A stretch of DNA of 64,000 nucleotides from Brevipalpus yothersi (GCA_003956705.1 QZCP01000060.1:110453-174452), one strand, 5' to 3'. Counted from the first letter of the stretch, positions 25,632 through 35,828 are shown. The notes: generated by a model not told the origin, from the letters alone. Numbers and translations are program-made.

Positions 25632-25838
25632 ATGAGGCCAATTCCTAGTGGAGCCAAATCAAGTTCCAGCAGTTCGAATGGTGGTGGTAATCATGTGGCT
25701 GATGAAATGTTTCCGGAAGGTGGACAGTGTATGGAATTTGATGAGACATCAAGTCCAGCAGCGATGATGGATTTAACATCCAATGATAAATATGTCCATC
25801 AAGATTTTTTCAATAGCTTTGGAGATCTTTTCGAATAG
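25632..25838 (+). CDS. COPS9: COP9 signalosome subunit 9 (CSNAP)
   Basis: This intronless ORF encodes 68 aa and matches the tiny acidic ninth subunit of the COP9 signalosome (CSNAP, formerly MYEOV2). The shared features are the block DEMFPEG, a middle MDL element (AAMMDLTSNDKYVH) and the aromatic, acidic end DFFNSFGDLFE. In known complexes this C-terminal F/D motif docks the subunit onto the others. Here the N-terminus carries an extra Ser/Gly-rich stretch, and the usual acidic tail after DLF is reduced to a single Glu. The gene is easily missed because of its size. The start is the first ATG. Confidence 0.9.
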   Translation: MRPIPSGAKSSSSSSNGGGNHVADEMFPEGGQCMEFDETSSPAAMMDLTSNDKYVHQDFFNSFGDLFE

Positions 25839-25916
25839 ATAAATTGTACAATATTCTCATCAGCTCTTTACTTGTAATCAGCTTCTATTCAATCTCTTGT
25901 TCATTATAATTATCGT

Positions 25917-26503
25917 TAATACATGAATCTTTAGACAAAAACTCATCTGTGTGTGTGTTTAAATTTTATCAATGTTTCACGTTGAATGAAAGTTAATTCA
26001 TTTGGTTTGATTTTATTGTTTTGTGATTTTGGGTGGCCAATTGTGTGGTGATAGAGACAATGAGTAGCCCATCAGTAGGAGGAGGAGGAGGAGGTAAAGG
26101 CGATAGTTTGTCCATTGACATGGGGAATGTTGAATTGGATTCTGCTGAAAGTCAGCTCCAGTTTAAGGATTATTCTCATGTCCAAAGTGATCGGACATCG
26201 TTTGCTTCTGGTACAGGAAGTGGAGATATGATGCAAGATGATGAGAATGATATACTCATCGATGGCTCTGGTCAACAGGAGCGAAGTAAACAACAACAAT
26301 CCTTACCATGGGGCCAATCATTGATTGCACAATATTTCAATGTGACCACCGAAGATGTATTGTCCAGGATAACTTGGTCAATAATGCCATTCAGATCATC
26401 ATCTGGTGACACATATATGGAAAGATTTATTCGCAATAATCCTGATATTTATGGTCCTTTTTGGATTAGTGTCTCATTGATATTCTCAATTGCAATTTTT
26501 GGT
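25917..26503 (+). repeat. Inverted segmental duplicate, copy A (of 29535-30119)
   Basis: This 0.59-kb block is an inverted copy of the 5' flank, leader and first 148 codons of the YIPF gene at 29-30 kb. The copies differ at 8 positions in 444 coding bases, all silent third positions. The leader part differs more and contains an indel near 26010-26025. The sharp right break is at TTTTTGGT, after which the copies are unrelated. Confidence 0.95.
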
Positions 26504-26524
26504 GCTGCTGCGTTTTGCTGCTAA
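26060..26524 (+). CDS. Truncated YIPF1/2-like paralogue (N-terminal domain plus one membrane helix)
   Basis: This ORF encodes 154 aa from ATG 26060. Residues 1-148 are identical to the full YIPF-like protein at 29-30 kb. They comprise the cytosolic N-terminus with its Gly run, the acidic MMQDDENDILIDG, the VLSRITWSIMPF element, and the first helix FWISVSLIFSIAIFG. The copy then breaks and ends in AAAFCC and a stop, so it lacks four of the five Yip1-family helices. The open frame and wholly silent divergence argue against simple decay. It could be a functional short form, a young duplicate maintained by gene conversion, or an assembly or haplotype artefact. COPS9 ends 222 bp upstream and PA2G4 starts 300 bp downstream, both on the same strand. 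Confidence 0.65.
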   Translation: MSSPSVGGGGGGKGDSLSIDMGNVELDSAESQLQFKDYSHVQSDRTSFASGTGSGDMMQDDENDILIDGSGQQERSKQQQSLPWGQSLIAQYFNVTTEDVLSRITWSIMPFRSSSGDTYMERFIRNNPDIYGPFWISVSLIFSIAIFGAAAFCC

Positions 26525-26713
26525 TTGAATCACTCTAATATTGCTAGCAATGTTTTTTTCAACAATTTTTTTGCAGTTTACACACATTTCGATAATCAAT
26601 GATTATTAATCATCGGAAATGAGAAAGAAAAACTTTCTGTTAATAATTTCAAAAAAGGCGCCATCTTTTCTTATGTGTTTCATTGTACAAGAGTCAGTCA
26701 AGTTCGCTGTGTG

Positions 26714-26824
26714 TGTTGAAAGTGTGAAAGATTTTCAATTGATTTCGTATTTCATTCGAATACATTCATTTGATTGTTATTAATTGTTCATTGATTGTGG
26801 TACATTCGGTGTGTTATATACAAT
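26714..26824 (+). promoter_or_regulatory. PA2G4 upstream block shared with COPS9 and, in part, RNMT
   Basis: Bases 26714-26788 resemble 25481-25556 before COPS9. Bases 26791-26824 run into the PA2G4 start and resemble the RNMT leader on the minus strand; 44 of 48 bases match between 26791-26838 and 35815-35862. I cannot tell which bases are promoter and which are 5' UTR. Confidence 0.65.
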
Positions 26825-28668
26825 ATGTCGGACAAGGAAGAAGGGGAAAAGACAATCGCCCAAGATATTGTCGTCACCAAGTATAAGATGGCTGGAGAAA
26901 TGGTTAACCGTAAGTATATATTATATACATGGTCTGGTCTTGTGTGTGTGTGTCTTCCTGTATTCGCTGCCAATTACACGTGGATCCCATTTCCTTTTTA
27001 CTTTCTTTTTTTTCTTTACTGCTCTCAATTGGCAGTGTATTCTTTGGATGGATTATCTTTCTTGTTCTCACTTCATTTATCCACACTACTGTGGCTTATA
27101 TATGTTATTCACCTCAGATATCGCACAATCATTGATGTGGAAATGAATTTAGGGAAAAATTTTCATGGGTCATTTTGGCCTGCTGATCTGAAATTCAGAA
27201 CAAAAAGAGGAAGAAGAGCGAATTGAAATAATTCTCTTGATCAAGAGACTTGACGATTATTTTCATCTCACAAACTTTTGTTTCGAATTTCTTTTTCCCT
27301 CTACTTTATCATCAAATTTCACAGGGGTTCTCCAAAAGCTTATCGAAATGTGTAAACCGGATGAAAGTGTGATCAAGATTTGTGAGACTGGGGATAACTT
27401 ATTGCTGGAAGAAACGAATAAAGTATTCAAGAAAGAGAAGGATCTCAAGAAGGGTATTGCTTTTCCGACATGTGTTTCGGTTAATAATTGTATTTGTCAC
27501 TTTTCACCCCTGAAAAGTGATCCGGATGTCAAGTTGAAGGATGGTGATATGGTTAAGTTGTGAGTAAATGTTTCAACTTTTCAGTGAAAGTAGCAATTTT
27601 TTCTTCTCAATTTCTATCGAGCATGATATTTGCCGCGATGTGAATCAAAGAATTTGAAAACTTATTTTTCCAACTTTTTTTCTCTATTCATAGGGATTTA
27701 GGTGCTCATATTGATGGATTCATTGCTGTTGTAGCGCATACTGTTATTGTTGGTGCATCGAAAGAGAATAAGATCAAGGGTAGGAAAGCCGATGTTTTAT
27801 TGGCAGCTCATTATGCAGCAGAGGCAGCTCTTCGTCTTGTCAAACCTGAAGGTGAAAATTATGCGGTCACCAATGCCATACAGAAAATAGCAGAAACTTA
27901 CAACTGTAAGCCCATATCAGGAATGCTCTCTCATCAGTTGAAACAATTCCGTATAGATGGAGAAAAATCAATCATTCAAAATCCGACCGAAGCGCAACGT
28001 AAAGAGCACGAAAAATGTGAATTTGAACTGCATGAAGTATATGCTATCGACGTTCTAATCTCAACTGGAGAAGGAAAGGTATGTCGATCACTCACCCTAA
28101 TCCAATTCAATTCGTTGTCCACCATACTCTAATACAATTTCAAAACTCTATCCTTCTCGTCTTGTAGGGAAGAGAATTGGAAGCAAAAGTTACTGTTTAC
28201 AAGAAAACTGATGACATTTACCAATTGAAAATGAGAGCCTCTCGGACCTTCTTCAGTGAGGTTGAGAAAAAATTTGGAACCATGGCGTTCACTTTAAGAT
28301 CTTTCGAAGATGAGAAAAAGGCGCGTATGGGTGTCTTAGAATGTGTAACCCATAAGCTTGTTGAGCCATTCAATGTACTTTATGAAAGGGAAGGTGAATT
28401 TGTGGCCCAAATCAAGTTCACTGTTCTTTTAATGCCATCGAAGTCTCATCGTATCACTGGTCTGCCTGTTAATCTAGATATGTTAGAATCTGAGTATAAG
28501 ATCACTGATCCAAGTATTATTAGCATTCTGAATCAGGGTTCTAAATCCAACAAGAAGAAGAAAGATAAGCCAGCAAGCAAGAACCAGGCAGCGAGTGGAG
28601 ATTCTACGAATCAGGAGAGTGTTTCTCGGAAAGAGAATGCAGAACCAACAGCTGCAACTACTAAATAG
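26825..28668 (+). CDS. PA2G4: Proliferation-associated protein 2G4 (EBP1)
   Basis: EBP1 is a catalytically inactive methionine-aminopeptidase fold that binds ribosomes near the exit tunnel, rRNA and structured RNA, and acts in growth control. Exons 26825-26909, 27325-27559, 27694-28078 and 28168-28668 join in phase to 401 aa. The N-terminus MSDKEEGEKTIAQDIVVTKY leads into KYKMAGEMVNRVLQKLIEM. Family blocks are KKGIAFPTCVSVNNCICHFS, DLGAHIDGFIAVVAHT, GMLSHQLKQFRIDGEKSIIQ and SFEDEKKARMGVLECVTHKL. The lysine-rich tail SKSNKKKKDKPASKN is the RNA- and ribosome-binding end. As in other EBP1 proteins, the metal ligands of true aminopeptidases are not conserved. Its first exon has a diverged copy serving as exon 1 of RNMT 9 kb away. 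Confidence 0.97.
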
Positions 28669-29001
28669 GTACAAAAACCATATTTAAGGTGATTGTAATG
28701 ATATATCACTCACGAGCTGTTGGACTGTGATCAAAATTGTTCCGAGTTTTTCACCAAGCTGTCTCTCAATACTTGTGAGATACTCAGGATAACTGAGTCA
28801 GTTGTCTAATTGGCTTAAGTATTTGACCTATAAATCCCATGGATGACATAATCGTAATCTATTGACTGATCGAATTTTGAATGATGGACATTTCATGTTT
28901 CACGAATAAAGGGAAATCCTTTCAAATTTCAATCTCTTCGATGAGGCTACATATTTTTCTTACACATGTTCTTGATAAATTGATTTGTTTATTGCGAACT
29001 T
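28669..29001. other. Convergent 3' spacer, PA2G4 / YIPF
   Basis: This 333-bp spacer lies between two stop codons and must hold both 3' UTRs. No gene is seen. Confidence 0.6.
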
Positions 29002-29978
29002 TTAGTTCCCAAACTTTTCAAATTGTAGCAGCAATCCAATTGATACCAGAAAGTGAAGTCCTATTATAAGAACTAACATAAAATAAGAAAATTTAAATGT
29101 TTGTGAAGGATCGCTTCGGACGACCGTCGAGATGGACATGGTGAGGACACTTCCCGAGAGAAGGGATCCTGTGATGACTAGAATGTAACGAAGAATATTT
29201 ATCTGAACAGTCCACAGTAAGGTGAGAGGAATGAAAATTGAGAGCGAATAACCGTAGGCACAGATAAGTTCTGATATGGAATAATTGTTGGTGCAACCTC
29301 GAAACCAAAAAACGCACCACAGTAGGAGAGGCATCAGAGAAATATAGCTGAAAATTATCGTGGCAGCAATTCCTGTGGCAAAAGAAACATATAGAATGAT
29401 TCATCTACTCATTAATGACTCAGAATTGGCCACCAATCGATGTTACCGATATTTTTCAACTTACCGACAATATCCCAATCATTGTGCCATTGAGTATTGG
29501 ATTGTTCAATACTTTTCATATAACTGGATAGATTACCAAAAATTGCAATTGAGAATATTAATGAGACACTAATCCAAAAAGGACCATAAATATCAGGATT
29601 ATTGCGAATAAATCTTTCCATATATGTGTCACCAGATGATGATCTGAATGGCATTATTGACCAAGTTATCCTAGACAATACATCTTCGGTGGTCACATTG
29701 AAATATTGTGCAATCAAAGATTGGCCCCATGGTAAGGATTGTTGTTGTTTACTTCGCTCCTGTTGACCAGAGCCATCAATCAGTATATCATTCTCATCAT
29801 CTTGCATCATATCTCCACTTCCTGTACCAGAAGCAAACGATGTCCGATCACTTTGGACATGAGAATAATCCTTAAATTGGAGCTGGCTTTCAGCAGAATC
29901 CAATTCAACATTTCCCATGTCAATGGACAAACTATCGCCTTTACCTCCTCCTCCTCCTCCTACTGATGGGCTACTCAT
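29002..29978 (-). CDS. YIPF1/YIPF2-like Golgi membrane protein (Yip1 family)
   Basis: Yip1-family proteins are five-helix membrane proteins of the Golgi and endosomal system that bind Rab GTPases. Exons 29465-29978 and 29002-29372 join in phase (GTC G|GA ATT) to 294 aa, close to YIPF1/2 length. The cytosolic N-terminus is Gly-, Ser- and Asp-rich. NNPDIYGPFWISVSLIFSIA is the diagnostic block before and in helix 1, and ELICAYGYSLSIFIPLTLLW is the conserved YGYSL block. Three more helices follow (LRYILVITGSLLSGSVLTM, SYFMLVLIIGLHFLVSIGLL). The first 148 codons and the upstream flank are duplicated in inverted orientation at 25917-26503. Confidence 0.92.
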
Positions 29979-30119
29979 TGTCTCTATCACCACACAATTG
30001 GCCACCCAAAATCACAAAACAATAATTATCAAATGAATTAACTTTCATTCAACATGAAACATTGATAAAATTTAAACAAACACACACAGATGGGTTGTTG
30101 TTTAGAGATTAATGTATTA
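29535..30119 (-). repeat. Inverted segmental duplicate, copy B (parent, within the YIPF gene)
   Basis: This is the partner of 25917-26503. It runs from the 5' flank (similarity fades near 30119) to codon 148 of the YIPF gene. It is taken as the parent because its frame continues through the complete Yip1 domain. Confidence 0.93.
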
Positions 30120-30713
30120 TGTAAACTCTACACATGATGATGCGTCAACTCAGATGGCGGCTAAAAAGATTTTCTTGAATAGTCTTTTCATCGATACAAG
30201 TTTTACAGTTAGAACGACTTGAAAAAATTCGATTGATCGTGAATCGAATTCCGGAAATTTGTTGAACGAAAGTCACCTGGACATGTTAGAACTTACATAA
30301 TCAATCTTCTCATTCAATTCTCGGGATTTTGATCAGTTTTTTTGAAGTTTTAGAAGCTGGATCTACGTGAGGATCATTGTTACGATTTAATAAGGAGCAA
30401 AAATTATCAGCAGATTTGTATGGTCTCGATGTGATTATGGAGGAATGGAATAGACCAATCTACTAATTCGATGAAGGAGCTGCAAGGTTGTAAAATTCTA
30501 AACCAAAGAATGCAACCTATTTGAGATGGGTTGAGTGAAAGTAGTATTTATTGAGGTCAATTTGATTTTATTTACAAGAAATATTTTACATATTCATCAA
30601 TAATTGACATATTGAGACTGGAAAACTTCCTAGAATGACGAGATGGCTCAGCAATTATCTCTGGATGTTCAATCTCCAGTTTCATGATGGTTTGGATGGA
30701 AAGATGAATGATA
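30120..30713. other. Spacer between YIPF 5' end and PRPF18 3' end
   Basis: This 594-bp A-T-rich region should hold the YIPF promoter and the PRPF18 3' UTR. No gene is seen. Confidence 0.55.
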
Positions 30714-31817
30714 TCAAGCATTGTACTCAACGCATTTTGAGGGATCTGTGGGAAAGAATCGTTGACACCTTGTCATCAATCGCTTTAATCCTTGAATATA
30801 TTTTCGTTGGGTCTCATCGTTCAATACGTGAGCTATATTTTGAGCGAAAATTTTCTCTCGACCTGTACGTGCGTGAATACCAACCATAGTAACACCGATA
30901 GGCCAAGGAGCATTTCCTATTGCCATCTGAAGGTAACAATCATTCGCTTTAACATAATCACGCTCAAGCATATACTTAGCGATGTTCATCAGATGTTTAA
31001 GAATATCATCAGCAACTTTGTTGTTCTTTAGTTGCTTGAATAATGGCTTAAGATAGGCTAATGTTTGAGTGTAAATAGCTGATTCATTTTTACCTTGAGT
31101 TGAAATTTTATCCTCTTCATTTCTCTCATTCAATTGTCTACCCCATAATTCGAGAAGGAATTTCAAAAAAGTGCAGATAGTCTTACAATCGTGACTTTTG
31201 TCATCTTTCCATCGACCCAGATCAATAGCTAAAGTACGTAAATCTTCGATGGTTGTGTTCATATGTTCATATTTGACATCATAGGGGTTCCTTTTATCTT
31301 TGTCTTTATCACTATCTTTTGATTTGAGGAGTTCATTGAGATACTCTTGATCCACCTTTTCCATTGCCTCCTGGAAATCATTACGGAATCCACGAATATT
31401 TTCAGGCTCTGCCACCTCTAATTGTTTCAGCCGATGAAAAGCATCAATTTCACTTTCTCCAAACAACAATATTGGCTGTCCTCTGTCCCGCAATCTACGG
31501 ATAACTTCTTTTCGGGGTAAAATTTTCTCTTCACCAGCTGAAAAATATATGCAAAAAATTAGAAACATCCCACCAAAGCATAATTCAAATCAATACTCAC
31601 TGTTAGAACTTGATGGCTGTGAATCAAAACATTCATCAGATGCCATCTCATTGACTGATGATTTGTTCAATTTGTTCAAATTGAGTCGCTGACGAAATTC
31701 TTCTTCCTCCTTCTTCAACAGTTCACTTCTCTTGAAAAATTTTCTCTCAGGACCAATTAATTCCTTTTGTTCCATCTCTTTCCTCTTTTTGGCAATCTCT
31801 GCTTTGATCAAATCCAT
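30714..31817 (-). CDS. PRPF18: Pre-mRNA-splicing factor 18
   Basis: Prp18 acts with Slu7 in the second catalytic step of splicing, promoting 3' splice-site use. Exons 31601-31817 and 30714-31537 join in phase to 346 aa, near the animal length of about 342. The start MDLIKAEIAKKRKEMEQKEL is typical, as is the PRP4-like motif region KEVIRRLRDRGQPILLFGES. The C-terminal Prp18 helical domain contains KTICTFLKFLLELWGRQLN and the conserved loop NAPWPIGVTMVGIHARTGRE, which contacts the spliceosome. It is divergent from CHORDC1 across 446 bp. Confidence 0.97.
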
Positions 31818-32263
31818 GTTGAATGAAAAGTGTGTATAAAATGTTCTGTCCAAACACAGACCCAAGATTGCTTGGATTTAATTTCACTCCCAGTAGTCAC
31901 AATCAAAAGAACTTGACCACAAGCATTACACCACAATCATAATCAGTCAATCCTCTACACACAAATTGATCCAAAATAAAAAAAGGTTGTGTAATAAAAT
32001 GATAAAATCAAGCCCAAAAAAGACTGATCCAAAATTGATGCAGCTCCAAGAAAAATGTAAACAAACCTCTTCAAAAAAGCGAGACTTTTAAACATCCTGA
32101 CATGAGCAACATTTTCACACATGTTATGATGTGATGAAAGGTGTTTGAACTTGTGTTGATGAATCTTGACGATTCTCAGCTTGAATCCTTTTTGTCTGTT
32201 ACTTGTTAGTGGTGCTAATAATTGCTGCTAAATATTTCGGAGGAAGATTATTTTTTCATAGAG
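31818..32263. promoter_or_regulatory. Divergent promoter, PRPF18 / CHORDC1
   Basis: This 446-bp spacer between two start codons must hold both promoters. It is A-T rich, and I see no assignable element. Confidence 0.5.
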
Positions 32264-33355
32264 ATGAGTGAAGGTGAAGAATTGTTACAATGTTATAATC
32301 CAAGTTGTGGTGTTAAGTATAGGAAATCGGAAAATAATGATAAAGCATGTGTCCATCATACCGGCAAGCCTGTGTTTCATGATGCGTATAAGAGTTGGTC
32401 TTGTTGTAAGAAGCGAACAACTGATTTTACCGAATTTCTTGGCTTCAAAGGATGTACTGTTGGCTATCATTCCAATGTGAAACCGATCGACATTGATAAA
32501 CCCCGGAAAAGTGACGATGAATGTGGTGATATGGTGGAAGAATCGAATCCTAATCAACAGGTAGTACTTAATAAGCCTCTCAATAGAGAGAACATTCTGG
32601 AAAGGCCATCAGAATCATTACCGTGTGTTGAATTGAGTAGAAAAATTTTGCCATCTTTGCAAAGTGAACTTGATAAATTAACAAAATCAAATACATCAAC
32701 ACAAAATGTATCAGGTATGTTTATCGAGTTGACCCTTGTGAAGTTTTTGACTTTTATATTGATGACTGAACAATTTGATCTAAAACCTCTTTATCCCTGC
32801 TTTTTTACAGAGGAAAATGACATTTCAAAGATCACTGTTGGAACTAACTGCAAGAATCCGGGCTGTCAAGCTATTTACAAAGGTGCTTCCTCTGAAAATG
32901 AAAAATGTCTATTCCATCCTGGTACTCCAATATTTCATGAAGGAATGAAGTATTGGAGCTGTTGTCAGCGAAAAACATCAGATTTTGAAACTTTTCTTGC
33001 TCAAGCTGGCTGTGAGACCAGTGAGCAACATTTGTGGATCAAGAAAAAAGCTGATATCACAAGTCAAGCCCTAAATCAATCATGTCGTCTCGATTGGCAT
33101 CAAACAGCCAACTATGTTGTGATCTCAGTGTACTCCAAATTATCTCTGCCTGAGGAATGCTCAATACAAGCGAATCAGGTGAAATTGAAATTGTCCATCA
33201 CTTTTGCCGGCAATGAAAAGAAGATCTTCTCCAAAGAAGTAATCTTGAATGGAATCATAAATCCAGAGGAAAGTTGTGTAGAATTTGGTGCCTCAAAAGT
33301 AGAAATTACATTGAAAAAGAGAGACTTAGTTTCCTGGTCCAAATTGAGTCTATAA
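32264..33355 (+). CDS. CHORDC1: CHORD domain protein 1 (Morgana / CHP1)
   Basis: CHORDC1 is an HSP90 co-chaperone that restrains ROCK kinases and centrosome duplication. Exons 32264-32714 and 32811-33355 give 331 aa, the family length. The first CHORD zinc domain starts CYNPSCGVKYRKSENNDKAC and ends WSCCKKRTTDFTEFLGFKGC. The second has CKNPGCQAIYKG and WSCCQRKTSDFETFLAQAGC. The C-terminal CS domain (CRLDWHQTANYVVISVYSKL) binds HSP90. The 96-bp intron has consensus GT and AG ends, but it is a multiple of three and contains no stop in frame, so its retention would add 32 hydrophobic residues between the CHORDs. The start is the first ATG in the frame. Confidence 0.96.
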   Translation: MSEGEELLQCYNPSCGVKYRKSENNDKACVHHTGKPVFHDAYKSWSCCKKRTTDFTEFLGFKGCTVGYHSNVKPIDIDKPRKSDDECGDMVEESNPNQQVVLNKPLNRENILERPSESLPCVELSRKILPSLQSELDKLTKSNTSTQNVSGMFIELTLVKFLTFILMTEQFDLKPLYPCFFTEENDISKITVGTNCKNPGCQAIYKGASSENEKCLFHPGTPIFHEGMKYWSCCQRKTSDFETFLAQAGCETSEQHLWIKKKADITSQALNQSCRLDWHQTANYVVISVYSKLSLPEECSIQANQVKLKLSITFAGNEKKIFSKEVILNGIINPEESCVEFGASKVEITLKKRDLVSWSKLSL

Positions 33356-34225
33356 ACTTCATAGAAATTCAACTCAGGATCTATTTGAGTGCTTAATTTA
33401 GTGCATGATTCTTTCTCATGTCCTCGAAAATTTGTAGCCCCCATCTGAAGTCGAACAGCCTCACATTTATTACCTTGAGAGCTATTCCTCTCCTCCTTTC
33501 TATACACACTCCATTCATTCAGTGGATGACCAGCTCAACGAAATCAATAAAGATGTGAAGAAATACAATATTCATTTATTCAAACAATATAAAGTGATCC
33601 TTTTATCAAAAAACAAATGATTTACACCGAGTCTCTATCACACTCAAATTCGTGAACTAGATTCGATGACCAACATAAAGTCAATTTTTGAGATATCAGT
33701 GCTTCAAAATACTCTGATTTGTGTTTATGGGTAGAAATAATGTACATTCGGAAAAATGCGCTGTGAAAGGCAATGAAAGAATTCCGTTGTCTATAAAAGG
33801 ACGAGAATTGATTTTAAAGATTTGTCAGTTCCTGTTACTGAGAACAACTCACTTGCCTAATGAATTCTCCCAATGTTTCTGCTGCCATATCATCTTGGAG
33901 ATTTAATTGAAGGTCGATTGGCGTTGTCATCATTGTTGCTGATCAATCAAATCAGTGAAGTCATGAAAGGAAGATAAGGATTCTCGACGCAGTTGTAATG
34001 GTAGAGTTGAATTTGACTTCTTCATCGATGAGCAAGACTTAAGTTTCACAAGCATTTTTCTTACAAAGGCAGTTTTCGTCATGTACCATTATAAAATTTT
34101 GAAAACTGACGATACAAGACTGATCTGATTCAAAATTCTTCAATTCTTGGAGAAGCGGTCACTATATTTTTCACCTTACATGAGTTGAAGTCTTGGATTT
34201 TGATCGCACAACTTTTCTATCTCGA
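33356..34225. other. Spacer after CHORDC1
   Basis: This 870-bp A-T-rich stretch holds the CHORDC1 3' UTR and the 5' flank of the small membrane ORF. No other gene is recognised. Confidence 0.5.
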
Positions 34226-34516
34226 ATGGTTATCTCGGCAGTTTGGTTGTCACTAACAGTACTATCAGCAGTTACTGTAGTCGGTGCAGCAAAAGTCTTT
34301 GGTCAAAAATTAGTCACTTTCTGTTTTGATTTAGAAATGGTGGAGTCTGTTGCTTTCACTTTTCTAGCTGCATTGTGTCTCAGAGTTTCTCTCATCCGTG
34401 TTCGTCAGGATTCTTTGAGTCTTATTGCAATTATTATGATAGCTTACGTATGGTTTAAATGGTCTGATTTCATGGAACCCAAGGTATCTCAAGAGGAGGC
34501 AAACGATGGCTACTGA
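34226..34516 (+). CDS. Small orphan membrane protein
   Basis: This ORF encodes 96 aa from the first ATG, with three hydrophobic segments (VISAVWLSLTVLSAVTVVGA, VESVAFTFLAALCLRVSLI and SLIAIIMIAYVWFKW) and a short acidic tail. I do not recognise a family. The frame is open upstream to 34193 and encodes DFDRTTFLSR without an ATG, so a short upstream exon is possible. Its stop lies 29 bp from the RNMT stop on the opposite strand. Length and helix pattern support coding; there is no further evidence. Confidence 0.5.
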   Translation: MVISAVWLSLTVLSAVTVVGAAKVFGQKLVTFCFDLEMVESVAFTFLAALCLRVSLIRVRQDSLSLIAIIMIAYVWFKWSDFMEPKVSQEEANDGY

Positions 34517-34545
34517 TGTATTCCTGGTGATAAGGGTAGAGAGAG

Positions 34546-35828
34546 TTATGGGCCATAGTTTGAATCTTTAACAAAAACAAAAACGACATAGAGACAAACA
34601 GCCTCCCATTCAGATTTTGAAAGAGTTCCAACTTGGAAGACTCCTTTGGCTTTGCCATCCCCTTGAAGGAATTTTTCAGCATGCTCATAATCTTCTGGCG
34701 GACCTTTGAGAGGCTCGGATTTTGCTGGATACGTTTCGAGAGCATTTATTCGCCCTAATAATTCTTCTTCTAGAGGTTGAACACAATTCTCTTCGAAAAA
34801 TTCATTAAATTTGCGCTTAAAGAGCATTCTGAGTCCATATTTTTCTGCTAATCGCTGCAGTGCTGGGAAATAGACTAGAAATTCTGGACAGTCAACGCAA
34901 CCTTCCAAGTGGAAATCATATTTAGCACCAAACAGCGGAATTTTTCCTGTGACTGGCTCATCAAAACGAATACAATATATCTCGTTCCCACACTGTAAAT
35001 CATCTACTCGACGTACACGAGCCACTATATCATAGGCATCAGGTATAGTTCCAACAAAGTATCCACCTGGACGAAGATTATTAGATATGTTTTGCATCAT
35101 GCATTCAGCTTGTTGTAAGCTTTCAAAACTGTAATGGAAGGTGAATTGACAGCTAACCAGATCAAATTTGGTATGCTTGTCTTCGAGTTTGTTTGATAGT
35201 AATTCTTTGGTACAATCTAGATGATGAAACTCAGCGGTGAAATGATTTCTCCTCTTATTCATATGCTCATAACGTCCTCTACAATCTTTCAATGATTCTT
35301 CTGCAATATCAGCACATACCAAATGTTTTATCTTGCCAATACGAAACTTGTTCAGATCACCCCCTTTTCCACAGCCCAAATCCAGAACGGTAATATCATG
35401 ATGTGGTGATTTGGGATCAATCTTTTTCTCTTGACAAATCATATTTAAAGCTTGTGCAATGATTGATGACTTAATCCAATTATTAAAATTTCGCAAGAAA
35501 AAAATTCTTGACTCTCGTCTTCTTTCCAGTCCCGATTCTTGTATACTATTGTAGTGATTAGCAATCACATGGGACAATCCTTCAGTACGCGCTACTTTAG
35601 ATGGAGGTTCTTCAGTTTTATATGATCTCCGATACTTATGATAACTTATTTCAGCTGAAAACATCAGATAAAGTATAAGTAAAAGTGATTCAGTGATTCA
35701 TCGAAAGTATACCAGTCAATTGAGAGAGAAGCAAGAGCACACACGTATATACACTTGTATAACTTACAATCATCTGTATCTCCAGTCCTCTTATACTGGG
35801 TGACAACATCTTCCTCCTTGTCGGACAT
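34546..35828 (-). CDS. RNMT: mRNA cap guanine-N7 methyltransferase with a PA2G4-derived first exon
   Basis: RNMT methylates the guanosine cap of nuclear mRNA using S-adenosylmethionine. Exon 34546-35654 holds the catalytic domain: HYNSIQESGLERRRESRIFF, NNWIKSSIIAQAL, the SAM motif VLDLGCGKGGDLNKF, CADIAEESLKD, SCQFTFHYSFES and ALQRLAEKYGL. Exon 1 (35768-35828) encodes MSDKEEDVVTQYKRTGDTDD and joins in phase (T|CT, Ser), giving 389 aa. Both splice sites are consensus. Exon 1 and its leader resemble the first exon of PA2G4 at 26.8 kb (MSDKEE and VVT-YK shared), so the N-terminus appears to have been captured from that gene. The regulatory N-terminal region is much shorter than in vertebrates. 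Confidence 0.93.

Noticed and set aside
26784..27226. Overlapping open frames with hydrophobic stretches downstream of the PA2G4 start
   Set aside because: They are read-through of PA2G4 exon 1 into intron 1; the donor at 26910 and the phase-matched acceptor at 27324 explain the exon.
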